Below are positions 24,881 through 34,070 of a DNA stretch of 64,000 nucleotides, piece by piece. Location: the NCBI GenBank assembly GCA_963769765.1, contig CAVYNA010000002.1, positions 186,001 to 250,000 of the forward strand. Reading direction: 5' to 3'. Source of the DNA: Bog-756 sp963769765. GTDB taxonomy: Bacteria > Actinomycetota > Acidimicrobiia > Acidimicrobiales > RAAP-2. Made by a program: the position numbers and the translations under genes. Position 1 is the first letter of the stretch, and every line of letters begins with the position of its first letter. Under the pieces are notes generated by a model that worked only from the letters and a program-made list of their open reading frames with translations, was not told where the DNA came from and did not search any database.

Positions 24881-26419
24881 CTGAGGCCATGGACAGCGCA
24901 CCTGGCGCCGGGGAGCCACCTCGACGAACGTGAACTCCTCGCGTCGGGGACGCTGCTGCGAGCGTGGACGTCCCGCTGGGCCGACGAGCCGGACGTGTTG
25001 ATCTTCTCCGAGGCGGGCGGCGCGCCTGCGTGGGACGACGCGCCGGCGGGCGGTGGTCGGTCGGGCTGGTGGAGCGCCGGCGCGTTCGACGAGGCAACCC
25101 GACGCGCGGCAGGCCGCCTCCGGGGCGCAGGCCTCTCGCCCGGGGACCGGGTGCTCTGGGCGACCGGCTCGTCGATCGCGTCGCTCGTCGCGCATGTGGG
25201 GGCCCTGCGGGCAGGACTGGTTGTCGTGCCGGCGAACGTGGCGCTGACCGAGCGCGAGCTGGTCTACCTCCTCGCCGATGCCCGCCCCCGCGCGGCGATC
25301 CTCGAGCGGCCAAGACAGTCGGCGTGGGCCCGCGTTGCTGCGGAAGGGCTCGTCGTGACCGGACCCGAGCTCGACCTGCCCGACGCACCTTGCGACGCAA
25401 TCGACGAGGCGCTGCCCGAGGACCCGGCGCTGCTCTGCTACACGTCGGGCACGACCGGCACGCCGAAGGGCGCCGTGCTGCGTCACCGGCACCTGCTGGC
25501 GGCGACCGAGTCGGTGCGGCTCGCCTGGCGATGGTCGCCGGAGGACCGCCTCGTGCACAGCCTCCCCATCTTCCATGCGCACGGGCTCTGCGTCGGTGTC
25601 TATGGCACCCTGCTCGCCGGTTCGTCTGCGGTCCTGCTTCCTTCGTTCGACCCGGGCGCCGTGGTCGAGGCGGCCGAACGGAACCGTGCGTCCCTCTTCT
25701 TCGGTGTGCCGACGATGTACCACCGGATCCTCCGCGCCGGGGTGGCCGGTGAGCTCTCCGGCCTGCGCCTGTGCGTCTCGGGATCGGCACCGCTCCCACG
25801 CGAGCTGTTCGAGGGCGTCCGAGCGGCGAGCGGCCAGCGCGTGCTCGAGCGGTACGGCATGACCGAGACGTTGATGAACGTGTCCAACCCGTGCGACGGC
25901 GAGCGCAGACCCGGCACGGTCGGCTTCCCGCTCCCTTGCGTCGACGTGGTGTTGGCGCAGGACGCGGAGATCCTGGTCCGAGGGCCCAACGTGTTCGACG
26001 GCTACTGGGAGCGACCTTCGGAGACCGCAGAGGCCTTCGGCACCGATGACACTGGCAGCAGCTGGTTCCACACCGGGGACCTCGGGGAGGACCGGGACGG
26101 CTACCTGGTGATCAGGGGGCGGAGCAAGGAGCTGATCATCTCCGGTGGGTACAACATCTACCCGGCGGAAGTCGAGGACGTGCTGCGCAACCATCCGTCG
26201 ATCATCGACGTGGCCGTCACCGGCACTGCGTCCGCGGAGTGGGGTGAAGTGGTCACCGCCTGGGTCGTCACGGACGGGCCCGTGCCGACCGTCGAGGAGC
26301 TGGCTGCCTTCACTGCCCCGCTCCTCGCCGCCTACAAGCGACCGCGGTTGGTCAGGTCGGTCGACATGGTGCCGCGCAACGCACTCGGCAAGGTGGTGCG
26401 GGCCGCGCTCGGATCTTGA
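24881..26419 (+). CDS. Acyl-CoA synthetase, malonyl-CoA-synthetase (MatB)-like
   Basis: About 512 residues of an adenylate-forming enzyme. The AMP-binding P-loop is LCYTSGTTGTPKGAVL, with LPIFHAHGLCVGVYG, ERYGMTETLMNVSNP, HTGDLGEDRDGYLVIRGRSKE and the terminal-domain lysine in PRNALGKVVR. HAHGL and MTETLMNVSNPCDGERRPGTVG resemble MatB, which makes malonyl- or methylmalonyl-CoA from the diacid. No ATG, GTG or TTG is found where homologues begin. A CTG at 24881, seven bases after GGAGAGGAG, is the best start; GTG 24995 would remove likely coding sequence. It is convergent with a MarR gene. Confidence 0.85.
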   Translation: MRPWTAHLAPGSHLDERELLASGTLLRAWTSRWADEPDVLIFSEAGGAPAWDDAPAGGGRSGWWSAGAFDEATRRAAGRLRGAGLSPGDRVLWATGSSIASLVAHVGALRAGLVVVPANVALTERELVYLLADARPRAAILERPRQSAWARVAAEGLVVTGPELDLPDAPCDAIDEALPEDPALLCYTSGTTGTPKGAVLRHRHLLAATESVRLAWRWSPEDRLVHSLPIFHAHGLCVGVYGTLLAGSSAVLLPSFDPGAVVEAAERNRASLFFGVPTMYHRILRAGVAGELSGLRLCVSGSAPLPRELFEGVRAASGQRVLERYGMTETLMNVSNPCDGERRPGTVGFPLPCVDVVLAQDAEILVRGPNVFDGYWERPSETAEAFGTDDTGSSWFHTGDLGEDRDGYLVIRGRSKELIISGGYNIYPAEVEDVLRNHPSIIDVAVTGTASAEWGEVVTAWVVTDGPVPTVEELAAFTAPLLAAYKRPRLVRSVDMVPRNALGKVVRAALGS

Positions 26420-26437
26420 GACCCGCGACCGGGCTCA
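26417..26437. terminator. Bidirectional hairpin containing both stop codons
   Basis: TGAG and CCCG (with one bulged A) pair with CGGG and CTCA around a CGAC loop. The TGA is the stop of the acyl-CoA synthetase and the TCA is the stop of the convergent MarR gene. Confidence 0.7.
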
Positions 26438-26944
26438 CGAGGTGAAGTCGCCGGCGTGCTCGCGCAGCCGTCGCACGATCCGGGTCAGCTGCCGCTGATC
26501 GGCGGTTCCCAGTGCCTCGAGCCCGAAGGAGACGCTGTTCACCGCCGCCGTCGCGCGCTTCACCAACCGCCTCCCCTCCTCGGTGATCTCGGCGAGCGTG
26601 GTGCGTCCGTCGGTCGGATGTGGCATGCGCCGGACGAGGCCCTGCCCCTCGAGGCGGTCCACGATGTTGGTGACGCTCGTGGGATGGATCATGAGGCGCT
26701 GCCCCATCTTGCCGAGGGGGAGCGAACCACGCCGGCTGAACGAGAGCAGGACGAGGCCCTCGTAGCGAGCGAACGTCAGCCCGAAGGGCCGGAGCGCGCC
26801 GTCGACCGCTGCGAGCACCATCTGCTGGGCCCGCATGACCGACGTCGCCGCGGCCATCGCGTCACTGACGTCGTCTCCCCAACGCACGGCCCACTGCGTG
26901 CGGGCTTCGTCGATCGGGTCGAACTCGAGCGGCGCGGGAGTCAC
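26435..26944 (-). CDS. MarR family transcriptional regulator
   Basis: A 169-residue winged-helix regulator with GTG start. The core reads LRPFGLTFARYEGLVLLSFSRRGSLPLGKMGQRLMIHPTSVTNIVDRLEGQGLVRRMPHPTDGRTTLAEITEEG, a clear MarR DNA-binding domain with the DGR wing tip. It probably acts as a dimer responding to a small aromatic or lipophilic ligand. It is divergent from the BtuF-like gene, 74 bp away, and convergent with the acyl-CoA synthetase, so either could be its target. Confidence 0.9.
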   Translation of the reverse strand: MTPAPLEFDPIDEARTQWAVRWGDDVSDAMAAATSVMRAQQMVLAAVDGALRPFGLTFARYEGLVLLSFSRRGSLPLGKMGQRLMIHPTSVTNIVDRLEGQGLVRRMPHPTDGRTTLAEITEEGRRLVKRATAAVNSVSFGLEALGTADQRQLTRIVRRLREHAGDFTS

Positions 26945-27018
26945 CGAAACGGAGGCTATCGTCTCGCGATAGGCGGACCGCCTGGCGGTGCGACCCGCTT
27001 GACGGGACAGAGGTGGCG

Positions 27019-27834
27019 ATGGCGCTCACGGACGATCTCGGTGCCGAGGTCGCGATGGACCGATGGCCGGAGAGGATCGTCTCCCTCGTCCCCTCCCTGA
27101 CCGAGACGCTCGCCGAGACCGTCCGCGACCGGCTGGTCGGCGCGACGGAGTGGTGCAGTCGGCCCGCCGATCTCGAGGTCACCCGCGTGCGAGGCACGAA
27201 GAATCCCGATGTCGACGCGATCCTCGCCCTCGAGCCCGAGCTGGTGGTCGCCAATCGGGAGGAGAACCGGAAGATCGACGTCGAGCGGCTCCGTGCCGCG
27301 GGTGTGGCCGTCTGGGTGACCGCGATCGACTCGGTCGACGAGGCAATTGCCTCGATCACCCGGCTCTTCGCCGTGGCGCTCGGTGCGCCGGTGCCCGCAT
27401 GGGTCACGACGGCCGCGTCGATCTGGGCATCGCCGCCACCGCTGCCTGCCGCCCGGGTCATCGTGCCGATCTGGCGCGATCCGTGGATGGTGATCGGACC
27501 GGACACGTTCGCCGGCGACGTCGTCTCCCGGCTGGGACTGGTCAACGCATGTCCACCCTCGTCCGGGCGCTACCCGAAGATCGACCTCGAGGTCCTGCGC
27601 GCGGCCGCACCGGACCTGGTGGTCCTGCCCGACGAACCGTATGCATTCTCGGGGGAGGACGGTCCCGAAGCGTTCGAGGGGATTGCCGTCGCCCTGGTGT
27701 CGGGCCGGAGCCTGACCTGGTACGGGCCGTCGATGCCGGAGGCGTGGACCGAGCTCTCGGAGGCGATCGGCGCCGCGCTCGGCCCGGACACGCGACCCGC
27801 CCCGGATCCTCGGGCTCAGACGTTCCGTCGGTAG
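27019..27834 (+). CDS. Cytosolic cobalamin/siderophore-binding-like protein (BtuF fold)
   Basis: About 271 residues with the helical-backbone metal-receptor fold: RIVSLVPSLTETLAETV, VRGTKNPDVDAILALEPELVVANREENRKIDVERL and WRDPWMVIGPDTFAGDVVSRLGL. No signal peptide or lipobox is present, unlike transport-associated BtuF, so it is predicted to be cytosolic. ATG 27019 is preferred, with AGAGG upstream; GTG 27013 is an alternative. Its end overlaps the end of the convergent icmF gene by 19 bp. A role in handling cobalamin for the B12-dependent mutase is possible but inferred. Confidence 0.75.
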   Translation: MALTDDLGAEVAMDRWPERIVSLVPSLTETLAETVRDRLVGATEWCSRPADLEVTRVRGTKNPDVDAILALEPELVVANREENRKIDVERLRAAGVAVWVTAIDSVDEAIASITRLFAVALGAPVPAWVTTAASIWASPPPLPAARVIVPIWRDPWMVIGPDTFAGDVVSRLGLVNACPPSSGRYPKIDLEVLRAAAPDLVVLPDEPYAFSGEDGPEAFEGIAVALVSGRSLTWYGPSMPEAWTELSEAIGAALGPDTRPAPDPRAQTFRR

Positions 27835-30800
27835 GAACCGCCGACATCGAAGAGCGCGCCGGTGATCTCGCCGAGGGTCGCGTGCCGGACCGTCGACGTC
27901 AGCTCCGCGAACACGTTGCCGCCGTTGATCACCACTTCACGGAGGGCGTCGAGCGCGGCCTCGCGATCGGTGGCATGGACGTCTTTGAACTTGCGGAGAC
28001 GGGCGAGCTGGCGCTGCTTCTCCTCCTCGGTCGATCGGGCCAGCTCGATGGCGCCTGTCACATCCGGGGGGGAAACGGTCGTGAAGGTGTTCACCCCGAC
28101 GATCGGAAGCGACCCGTCGTGCTTGCGCTCCTCGTAGAGCATCGAGTCGTCCTGGATGCGCCCACGTTGGTAGCCGGTCTCCATCGCACCGAGGACTCCG
28201 CCGCGCTCGTTGAGGCGGTCGAGCTCGGCGAGGACCGCCTCTTCGACGAGGTCGGTGAGCTCTTCGACCACGAAGCTCCCCTGCAGTGGGTTCTCGTTCG
28301 TCGCCAGCCCCCACTCCTTGTTGATGATCAGCTGGATGGCGAGGGCACGGCGGACCGACTCCTCCGTCGGTGTCGTGACCGCCTCGTCGTAGGCATTGGT
28401 GTGCAGGCTGTTGGCGTTGTCGTAGATCGCGCACAGCGCCTGCAGGGTGGTCCGGATGTCGTTGAACGCCATCTCCTGAGCGTGTAACGAACGCCCGGAG
28501 GTCTGGACGTGGTACTTGAGGCGTTGGGAGCGCTCGTTTGCGCCGTAACGGTCACGCATGGCGACAGCCCAGATCCTGCGCGCCACCCGCCCGATGACCG
28601 TGTACTCCGGATCCATGCCGTTGGAGAAGAAGAACGAGAGGTGCGACGCAAAGTCGTCCACCGACATTCCGCGGGCGAGGTACGCCTCGACGTAGGTGAA
28701 CCCGTTGGCGAGGGTGAACGCCAGCTGCGTGATGGGGTTCGCTCCTGCTTCGGCGATGTGGTATCCCGAAATCGACACCGAATAGAAGTTGGCGATCCGG
28801 TGCTCGACGAACCACTGCTGCACGTCGGCCATCACCTTCAGGGAGAACTCGGTCGAGAAGATGCAGGTGTTCTGGCCCTGGTCCTCCTTCAAGATGTCGG
28901 CCTGCACCGTGCCCCGGACCCGCTGGAGCACGTCGACCTCGATCGCCGAACGCTCGTGGTCGTCGGGTGGTCGTCCGTGTGTCGTCGCGAATCGGTCGAG
29001 CTGCTGATCGACCGCGACGTTGAAGTACATCGCGAGGATCGACGGCGCGGGCCCGTTGATGGTCATCGAGACCGAGGTGGTCGGATCGCAGAGGTCGAAC
29101 CCCGCAAAGAGGTCCCTCATGTCGTCGAGCGTCGCGATCGAGACTCCAGACGTCCCGATCTTTCCGTAGATGTCGGGGCGTTCGTCAGGATCGAACCCGT
29201 AGAGGGTGACCGAGTCGAAGGCGGTCGAGAGCCGCGTCGCCGGTTGGCCGTCGGCGAGCAGATGGAAGCGGAGGTTGGTCCTTTGCGCGTCACCCTCCCC
29301 CGCGAACATCCGCGCCGGATCTTCGCCTTCTCGCTTGAACGGGAAGACGCCCGCCGTAAAGGGGAAGTAGCCGGGCAGATGCTCCGAACGCAGCCACCGG
29401 AGGAGCTCCCCCGGTTCTGTCACACGAGGCAGCGCGACCCGGGGGACGGGCGTCCCCGAGAGGGACGTCCGCCGAGACGCCAGGGGTCGCCCGGCCGGTG
29501 GAACGGACGATCCTCCGGCCGGATCGAGGTCCTCCCCAGCCGGTGGTTCGTACGAGCTCCGGACCTCCACCCACTGCTCGAGGAGCTGGCGGCCCTCGGG
29601 TGAGCGCGAGGCATCCAGCCGGGCGGCCACCGCCGGGATGCCTCCGGCGTCGACGCCCTCTCCTTCGGCCAGGTGGATGACGGATTCGAGCTGCGACGCG
29701 AGGCGGGCCTCAGTCACCAACTGCTCGGTTCTCCGGTGGTACGTGCGCACGGAGTTCGCGATGTCAGAGAGATAGCCTGCTCGGGTCGCAGGGATCAGCG
29801 GCAAGGCCTTCGTCGACATCGTCGTCGCGACCCGCTCCAACACACCCCCTGTGACCGGCAGGCCCCGAGTGGCGAGCTCGTCTCTGAGGTGCTGGTAGAG
29901 GGCGGTCGTTCCGTCGTCGTCGAAGCGTGAGGCGATCGTGCCGAACACGGGGGGACGGGCTCCGGACCGGTCGGGGTGATCGCGCCGCCACTGGCGGCCG
30001 ACCTGCCTGATCGCGTCGTCCCCGCCTCGCCGGTCGAACTTGTTGACTGCAACGACGTCAGCGAGCTCGAGCATGTCGATCTTCTCGAGTTGCGACGCGG
30101 CGCCGTACTCCGGCGTCATGACGTACAGCGAGAGATCCGCCACGTCGACCACCGCACCGTCGCCCTGGCCGATGCCGGGGGTCTCCACGATGACCAGGTC
30201 GAACCCGGCAATCGCACATGCTCTGGTCACGAGCGGGATGCCGACGGGCAGCTCGGTCGGCGACCCACGGGTGGCCATCGAGCGCATGAAGATGCGGGGC
30301 GACTCGATCGAGTTCATCCTGATCCGGTCGCCCAACAGTGCGCCTCCGCCTCGACGGCGCGTCGGATCGATGGCGATCACCGCGATGGAAAGCTTGTCCT
30401 CCTGGTCGTGGCGGAAGCGCCGGATCACCTCGTCGGTCAGGGAGGACTTGCCAGAGCCGCCGGTGCCGGTGATACCGAGGACCGGCACCCGTCGGCGTGT
30501 GGCGTGCCGAGTCAGGCCCGCACCGGTGGCCGGGTCGAGCGTCCCGAGCTCGATGTAGGTCAGGAGCCGGGCCAGCGCACCCGGATCGCCCGTGGCCACC
30601 TCGTCGAGCGTCGGTGCGGGTCCATCGGCAAGGTCCCGGTCGCACTCCTCGATCAGCACATTGACCATGCGCTCGAGCCCGAGCTGTTGGCCGTCCGCGG
30701 GCGAGAAGATCCGTCGCACCCCGTAGGCCTCGAGCTCGCGGATCTCGTCGGCCACGATCACCCCGCCACCCCCGCCGTAGACCCGCACCTCCTGTCGACC

Positions 30801-31064
30801 CTCTTCCGCGAGGCGGTCGACGAGGTACCGGAAGTACTCGACGTGGCCGCCCTGGTACGAGCTCACCGCGATGCCCTGCACGTCCTCGGCGACGGCGGCT
30901 CGGACGACTTCGTCGACCGAACGGTTGTGGCCCAGATGGACCACCTCGGCCCCCTGGGCCTGCAAGAGCCGCCGCATGATGTTGATCGCAGCGTCGTGAC
31001 CGTCGAAGAGGCTGGCGGCGGTGACGAACCGCACGGGGTGGCGCGGGCGGTAGAGGTCAGTCAC
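27816..31064 (-). CDS. icmF: Fused isobutyryl-CoA mutase IcmF (B12-dependent)
   Basis: A 1082-residue fusion. The N-terminal B12-binding domain has SLFDGHDAAINIMRRLLQAQG, carrying the base-off histidine. A MeaI-type G-protein chaperone follows, with GITGTGGSGKSSL, DPTRRRGGGALLGDR, ETPGIGQGDG and NKFDRRGGDD. The mutase TIM barrel occupies the C-terminal half (YGKIGTSGVSI, SMTINGPAPSILAMYF, QTSGRSLHAQEMAFNDIRTTLQAL). IcmF interconverts isobutyryl-CoA and n-butyryl-CoA, and some members act on related acyl-CoAs; the G-domain guards cofactor loading. Length matches the family. It links to branched-chain acyl-CoA metabolism and to the nearby ligase and BtuF-like genes. Confidence 0.95.
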   Translation of the reverse strand: MTDLYRPRHPVRFVTAASLFDGHDAAINIMRRLLQAQGAEVVHLGHNRSVDEVVRAAVAEDVQGIAVSSYQGGHVEYFRYLVDRLAEEGRQEVRVYGGGGGVIVADEIRELEAYGVRRIFSPADGQQLGLERMVNVLIEECDRDLADGPAPTLDEVATGDPGALARLLTYIELGTLDPATGAGLTRHATRRRVPVLGITGTGGSGKSSLTDEVIRRFRHDQEDKLSIAVIAIDPTRRRGGGALLGDRIRMNSIESPRIFMRSMATRGSPTELPVGIPLVTRACAIAGFDLVIVETPGIGQGDGAVVDVADLSLYVMTPEYGAASQLEKIDMLELADVVAVNKFDRRGGDDAIRQVGRQWRRDHPDRSGARPPVFGTIASRFDDDGTTALYQHLRDELATRGLPVTGGVLERVATTMSTKALPLIPATRAGYLSDIANSVRTYHRRTEQLVTEARLASQLESVIHLAEGEGVDAGGIPAVAARLDASRSPEGRQLLEQWVEVRSSYEPPAGEDLDPAGGSSVPPAGRPLASRRTSLSGTPVPRVALPRVTEPGELLRWLRSEHLPGYFPFTAGVFPFKREGEDPARMFAGEGDAQRTNLRFHLLADGQPATRLSTAFDSVTLYGFDPDERPDIYGKIGTSGVSIATLDDMRDLFAGFDLCDPTTSVSMTINGPAPSILAMYFNVAVDQQLDRFATTHGRPPDDHERSAIEVDVLQRVRGTVQADILKEDQGQNTCIFSTEFSLKVMADVQQWFVEHRIANFYSVSISGYHIAEAGANPITQLAFTLANGFTYVEAYLARGMSVDDFASHLSFFFSNGMDPEYTVIGRVARRIWAVAMRDRYGANERSQRLKYHVQTSGRSLHAQEMAFNDIRTTLQALCAIYDNANSLHTNAYDEAVTTPTEESVRRALAIQLIINKEWGLATNENPLQGSFVVEELTDLVEEAVLAELDRLNERGGVLGAMETGYQRGRIQDDSMLYEERKHDGSLPIVGVNTFTTVSPPDVTGAIELARSTEEEKQRQLARLRKFKDVHATDREAALDALREVVINGGNVFAELTSTVRHATLGEITGALFDVGGSYRRNV

Positions 31065-31287
31065 CCCCGTGGTCTCCCTTCGGACCGGTCAACCCCTGCG
31101 GTGGGCGACCCATCTCCCCACATTACTACAACGTCCTACTAATCGTCGAGGGGCGGTCGCCGTGCGGTAGACATGGGCGGTCTTCACGGTCTTCACGGTC
31201 GTCACGGTCGTCACGATGTCGGGACATCTCGGAGCGAACCGTGCGGTACCGAGCCAACTCGACGAGCGATCTCACGGAGTGAACGTC

Positions 31288-31809
31288 ATGACCAACGTCC
31301 ATGCGGCGGACCTCGCGTTGCTGGCCTTCCGGGTTGCGATCGGTGCGGTCTTCCTCGCGCACGGGATCAACCACATCTTCGGCGGTGGGAAGATCGCCGG
31401 CACTGGGCGGTGGTTCGAGAGCCTCGGCATGAAACCCGGATGGCTCCACGCCTGGACGGCCAGCATCACCGAGATCGGGGCCGGAACACTGCTGGTCTTC
31501 GGGTTGCTGACCCCGTTCGGCGGTGCGGGCGTGGTGGGGGTGATGCTGGTCGCGTGGATCACCAACCACTTGAAGAACGGGTTCTTCATCTTCCGACCGG
31601 GCGAGGGGTGGGAGTACGTGATGGTGCTCACGGTCTCGGGCTTCGTGCTCGCGGTCCTCGGACCAGGAGAGTGGAGCATCGACAACGCGGCGGGCCTGAC
31701 GGGGCTCTGGGGCTGGACCGGACTGTGGATCGCGCTCGTCGCCGGCGCCGGTGGTGCCGCAGCCCTGCTGGCAGGATTCTGGCGGCCCGACCGGAGCCCG
31801 AAGGGGTAG
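31288..31809 (+). CDS. DoxX family membrane protein
   Basis: 173 residues with four predicted membrane helices. LALLAFRVAIGAVFLAHGINHIFGGG is the DoxX family start, and ITEIGAGTLLVFGLLTPFGGAGVVGVML follows. ATG 31288 has GGAG about nine bases upstream. DoxX-like proteins are linked to redox or sulfur chemistry in some organisms, but most are unassigned. It is convergent with the DUF2252 gene. Confidence 0.85.
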   Translation: MTNVHAADLALLAFRVAIGAVFLAHGINHIFGGGKIAGTGRWFESLGMKPGWLHAWTASITEIGAGTLLVFGLLTPFGGAGVVGVMLVAWITNHLKNGFFIFRPGEGWEYVMVLTVSGFVLAVLGPGEWSIDNAAGLTGLWGWTGLWIALVAGAGGAAALLAGFWRPDRSPKG

Positions 31810-31843
31810 GACCGCCACCACCCGGTCGTGGATGACCTGTGGG

Positions 31844-33319
31844 TCACACCCCCGTTTCAGCGGTCACCCGTCCGGACGCCACCGCTTCTTGGAGCGCTTC
31901 GTAGTCCCGCTGGTTCTGGTCGGCGCAGGCCGTTGCGAACTCGCACAGCGCGCGATCGAAGGTCGAGCTCGATCCGAGGTATGAGGCGATTGCGATGCGA
32001 TCACCGCTACGCGCATGTGCACGGGCGAGCGCCTGGGAGCAGACGTCGCCGTAGAGCGCCATGCCTTCGGGGATCATCCGGTCGACGTCCACCGAGCCCT
32101 TCCAGTCGCGGAGCTGGCGGACGTAGAAGTCGCGTGCGATGCCGTCCACGCCGACTGCCTGCCTCCATCCGAGGAAGATGTCGCTGGCCGCCTGCATGAG
32201 GTGCTGGCCCGCGACCACCCGTTCTCCGTTGTTCGCGTACGCGCTCTTGCCCACGAACTCTTCGAGCACCGACGCCTCCGCCTCCTTCGCCTGGAGGAAG
32301 AGCGGGTCCTCGCCGTCACGTCCGGCGAGAAGGATGATCCACGCCCTCGTCCCGACGCTGCCCACACCGACCACCTTGCGGGCGAGCTGGAGCACTTCGA
32401 ACTCTTCGAGCAGGTGGCGGCGGTCCGACTGCAGGCTGCGCCGGTACCCCGCGATGAGCTTTCGCAGCCAGTCGATCAGGGCGGCCGACTCCAGGTCGGG
32501 GAGGAGCTCCTCGACCGGCACGATCAGCGGGGGATCGCTGATGATCCGACGTCGTCCGTCGACCACCGTCGTCAGTTTTTCAAGCGCCTGCGTGCTGTCG
32601 CGAGTGCGCGCCTTCGCGATGGCCTTCGACGTCCTGGACGCCATCGTCTTCTCCGACTTGTTCGCCGCGGACCACTGGTCGGCGAGGAGGTCCCGCTGGA
32701 TCTGGTCGATGTCGATCTTCGAGTACCACACGTCGAGGTTCGTGCACCCCGCAAGTCGCGTCATCTCGCGACGGTACGCAGCGGCCGTCGCGAGCACCGC
32801 GGCCGACCGCTCCTTCTTGGTGAACCCCCGGTCCCGTCCGGCGATCTCGATGCTGGCGACGAGCCGCTTGACGTCCCACTCCCACGGTCCGGGCAGCGTC
32901 TCGTCGAAGTCGTTGACGTCGAAGATGAGGGACCGTTCCGGCGAAGCGAAGACGCCGAAGTTCGAGAGGTGTGCGTCGCCGCAGATCTGGGCGTTCAGTC
33001 CGGACCGGGCGGACTTCGAGAGATCGGACGCCATCACCAGCGCCGCGCCCCGGAAGAACGAGAAGGGGGAGACGAGCATGCGGCCGTAGCGGATCGGAAC
33101 CAGCTCCGGGACGCGCGTCGCAGCCTGGCGCTCGAGGAGAGCGATCGGGTCCGGGCGGTCCGGGCCCGGATCGAACGCGGCCTGCGAGGAGCGCGGCGCC
33201 CGGTCGCGCGCCAGCCGCCCGAGGTCTGCACGCTCTTCAGGGGTCCTCCGGGGGTTCGCCTGGGACCTCGATCGTCTCGACGTCCGTGGTTGGTTCGCCC
33301 TCGCCTGTGTGACTGCCAT
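31844..33319 (-). CDS. DUF2252 family protein
   Basis: 491 residues. After a basic 45-residue N-terminus come ELVPIRYGRMLVSPFSFFRGAA, ICGDAHLSNFGVFASPERSLIFDVNDFDETLPGPWEWDVKRL and VVGVGSVGTRAWIILLAG. These are hallmarks of DUF2252, which is kinase-like: GDAHLSNFG and DVNDFDE resemble the catalytic and metal-binding loops of aminoglycoside-phosphotransferase folds. No substrate is known. The next gene upstream, on the same strand, ends 31 bp away and may share a promoter. Confidence 0.87.
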   Translation of the reverse strand: MAVTQARANQPRTSRRSRSQANPRRTPEERADLGRLARDRAPRSSQAAFDPGPDRPDPIALLERQAATRVPELVPIRYGRMLVSPFSFFRGAALVMASDLSKSARSGLNAQICGDAHLSNFGVFASPERSLIFDVNDFDETLPGPWEWDVKRLVASIEIAGRDRGFTKKERSAAVLATAAAYRREMTRLAGCTNLDVWYSKIDIDQIQRDLLADQWSAANKSEKTMASRTSKAIAKARTRDSTQALEKLTTVVDGRRRIISDPPLIVPVEELLPDLESAALIDWLRKLIAGYRRSLQSDRRHLLEEFEVLQLARKVVGVGSVGTRAWIILLAGRDGEDPLFLQAKEAEASVLEEFVGKSAYANNGERVVAGQHLMQAASDIFLGWRQAVGVDGIARDFYVRQLRDWKGSVDVDRMIPEGMALYGDVCSQALARAHARSGDRIAIASYLGSSSTFDRALCEFATACADQNQRDYEALQEAVASGRVTAETGV

Positions 33320-33350
33320 GCCGCCACCGCCTTCCGGTCGGAGGCCCAGG

Positions 33351-34070
33351 TTATGACGCAGAGGCGGTCCGGTCGACGGCGTGGTCGGCACCTCTCGCGA
33401 GGAAGCCCGTCCGGATGGCCGAGCGCGGTGGTCCGCCACGCTCGACCCGGGTCGGGCATTCGTCGAGGAGCGAATCGTCGATCCCGCCCTGGCGGACCGG
33501 CAGCTGGTCCGCGACCATCTGCTGTCCGGCGTGGAGCGTCTCGCACAGGAGGTCGATCGCCTCCTGGTTGCGACCGGTTTCGACCATCCACTTCGCCGCC
33601 GCGAGGTGCTGGAGGATGGTGTCGCTGACCTCGAGCGCTTCGGCCTGCCGCCGGGCGGTCTCGCGCAATGCCCTGCGCCGCTCCTGGTCGGCGAGGGCTC
33701 GGCGTTGTCCGGCCTCGATCTGGTCGGTCGCATGACCGAGCAGGAATCCGAGGAGGAACAGCCCGGCCGCACGCGCGACCCAGCCGGTGACGTCGATGTC
33801 ACCGACTCCGTTGGTGAGCTCGAGCACGGCGAACAGGGCGAACCCGGTCGCCGCACCGATCAGTCCACCACGGAGCCCGAACGCGACCGCCAACAGCGCG
33901 ATCGGCAGCGAGTAGAGGATGTCGACCGCCTGACCCGACCCGTTCGACACGTAACGGGCGGCGGAGACCGCCGCGAAGAGCACGATCGCGATCGTGATCG
34001 CGACGCCCGGCCTCGAGCGGTACCAGAGGTACGAGTAGCCGTCGGATTGTTCGCCGCTCGATCCCACCAT
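33351..34070 (-). CDS. Membrane sensor-like protein without kinase domain
   Basis: 239 residues from ATG 34070, with GGGAGG upstream. Four hydrophobic segments (AITIAIVLFAAVSAARYV; VDILYSLPIALLAVAFGL; GGLIGAATGFALFAVLEL; VARAAGLFLLGFLLG) are followed by a coiled coil (QIEAGQRRALADQERRRALRETARRQAEALE) and a helix pair like a histidine-kinase dimerisation region (ILQHLAAAKWMVETGRNQEAIDLLCETLHAG). No H-box with N/G1/G2 ATP-binding motifs follows. It may be a truncated sensor kinase or a dimerising membrane adaptor. Confidence 0.65.
   Translation of the reverse strand: MVGSSGEQSDGYSYLWYRSRPGVAITIAIVLFAAVSAARYVSNGSGQAVDILYSLPIALLAVAFGLRGGLIGAATGFALFAVLELTNGVGDIDVTGWVARAAGLFLLGFLLGHATDQIEAGQRRALADQERRRALRETARRQAEALEVSDTILQHLAAAKWMVETGRNQEAIDLLCETLHAGQQMVADQLPVRQGGIDDSLLDECPTRVERGGPPRSAIRTGFLARGADHAVDRTASAS

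Noticed and set aside
26945..27018. Possible cobalamin riboswitch upstream of the BtuF-like gene
   Set aside because: The gap to the divergent MarR gene is only 74 bp and shows no B12-box-like sequence.
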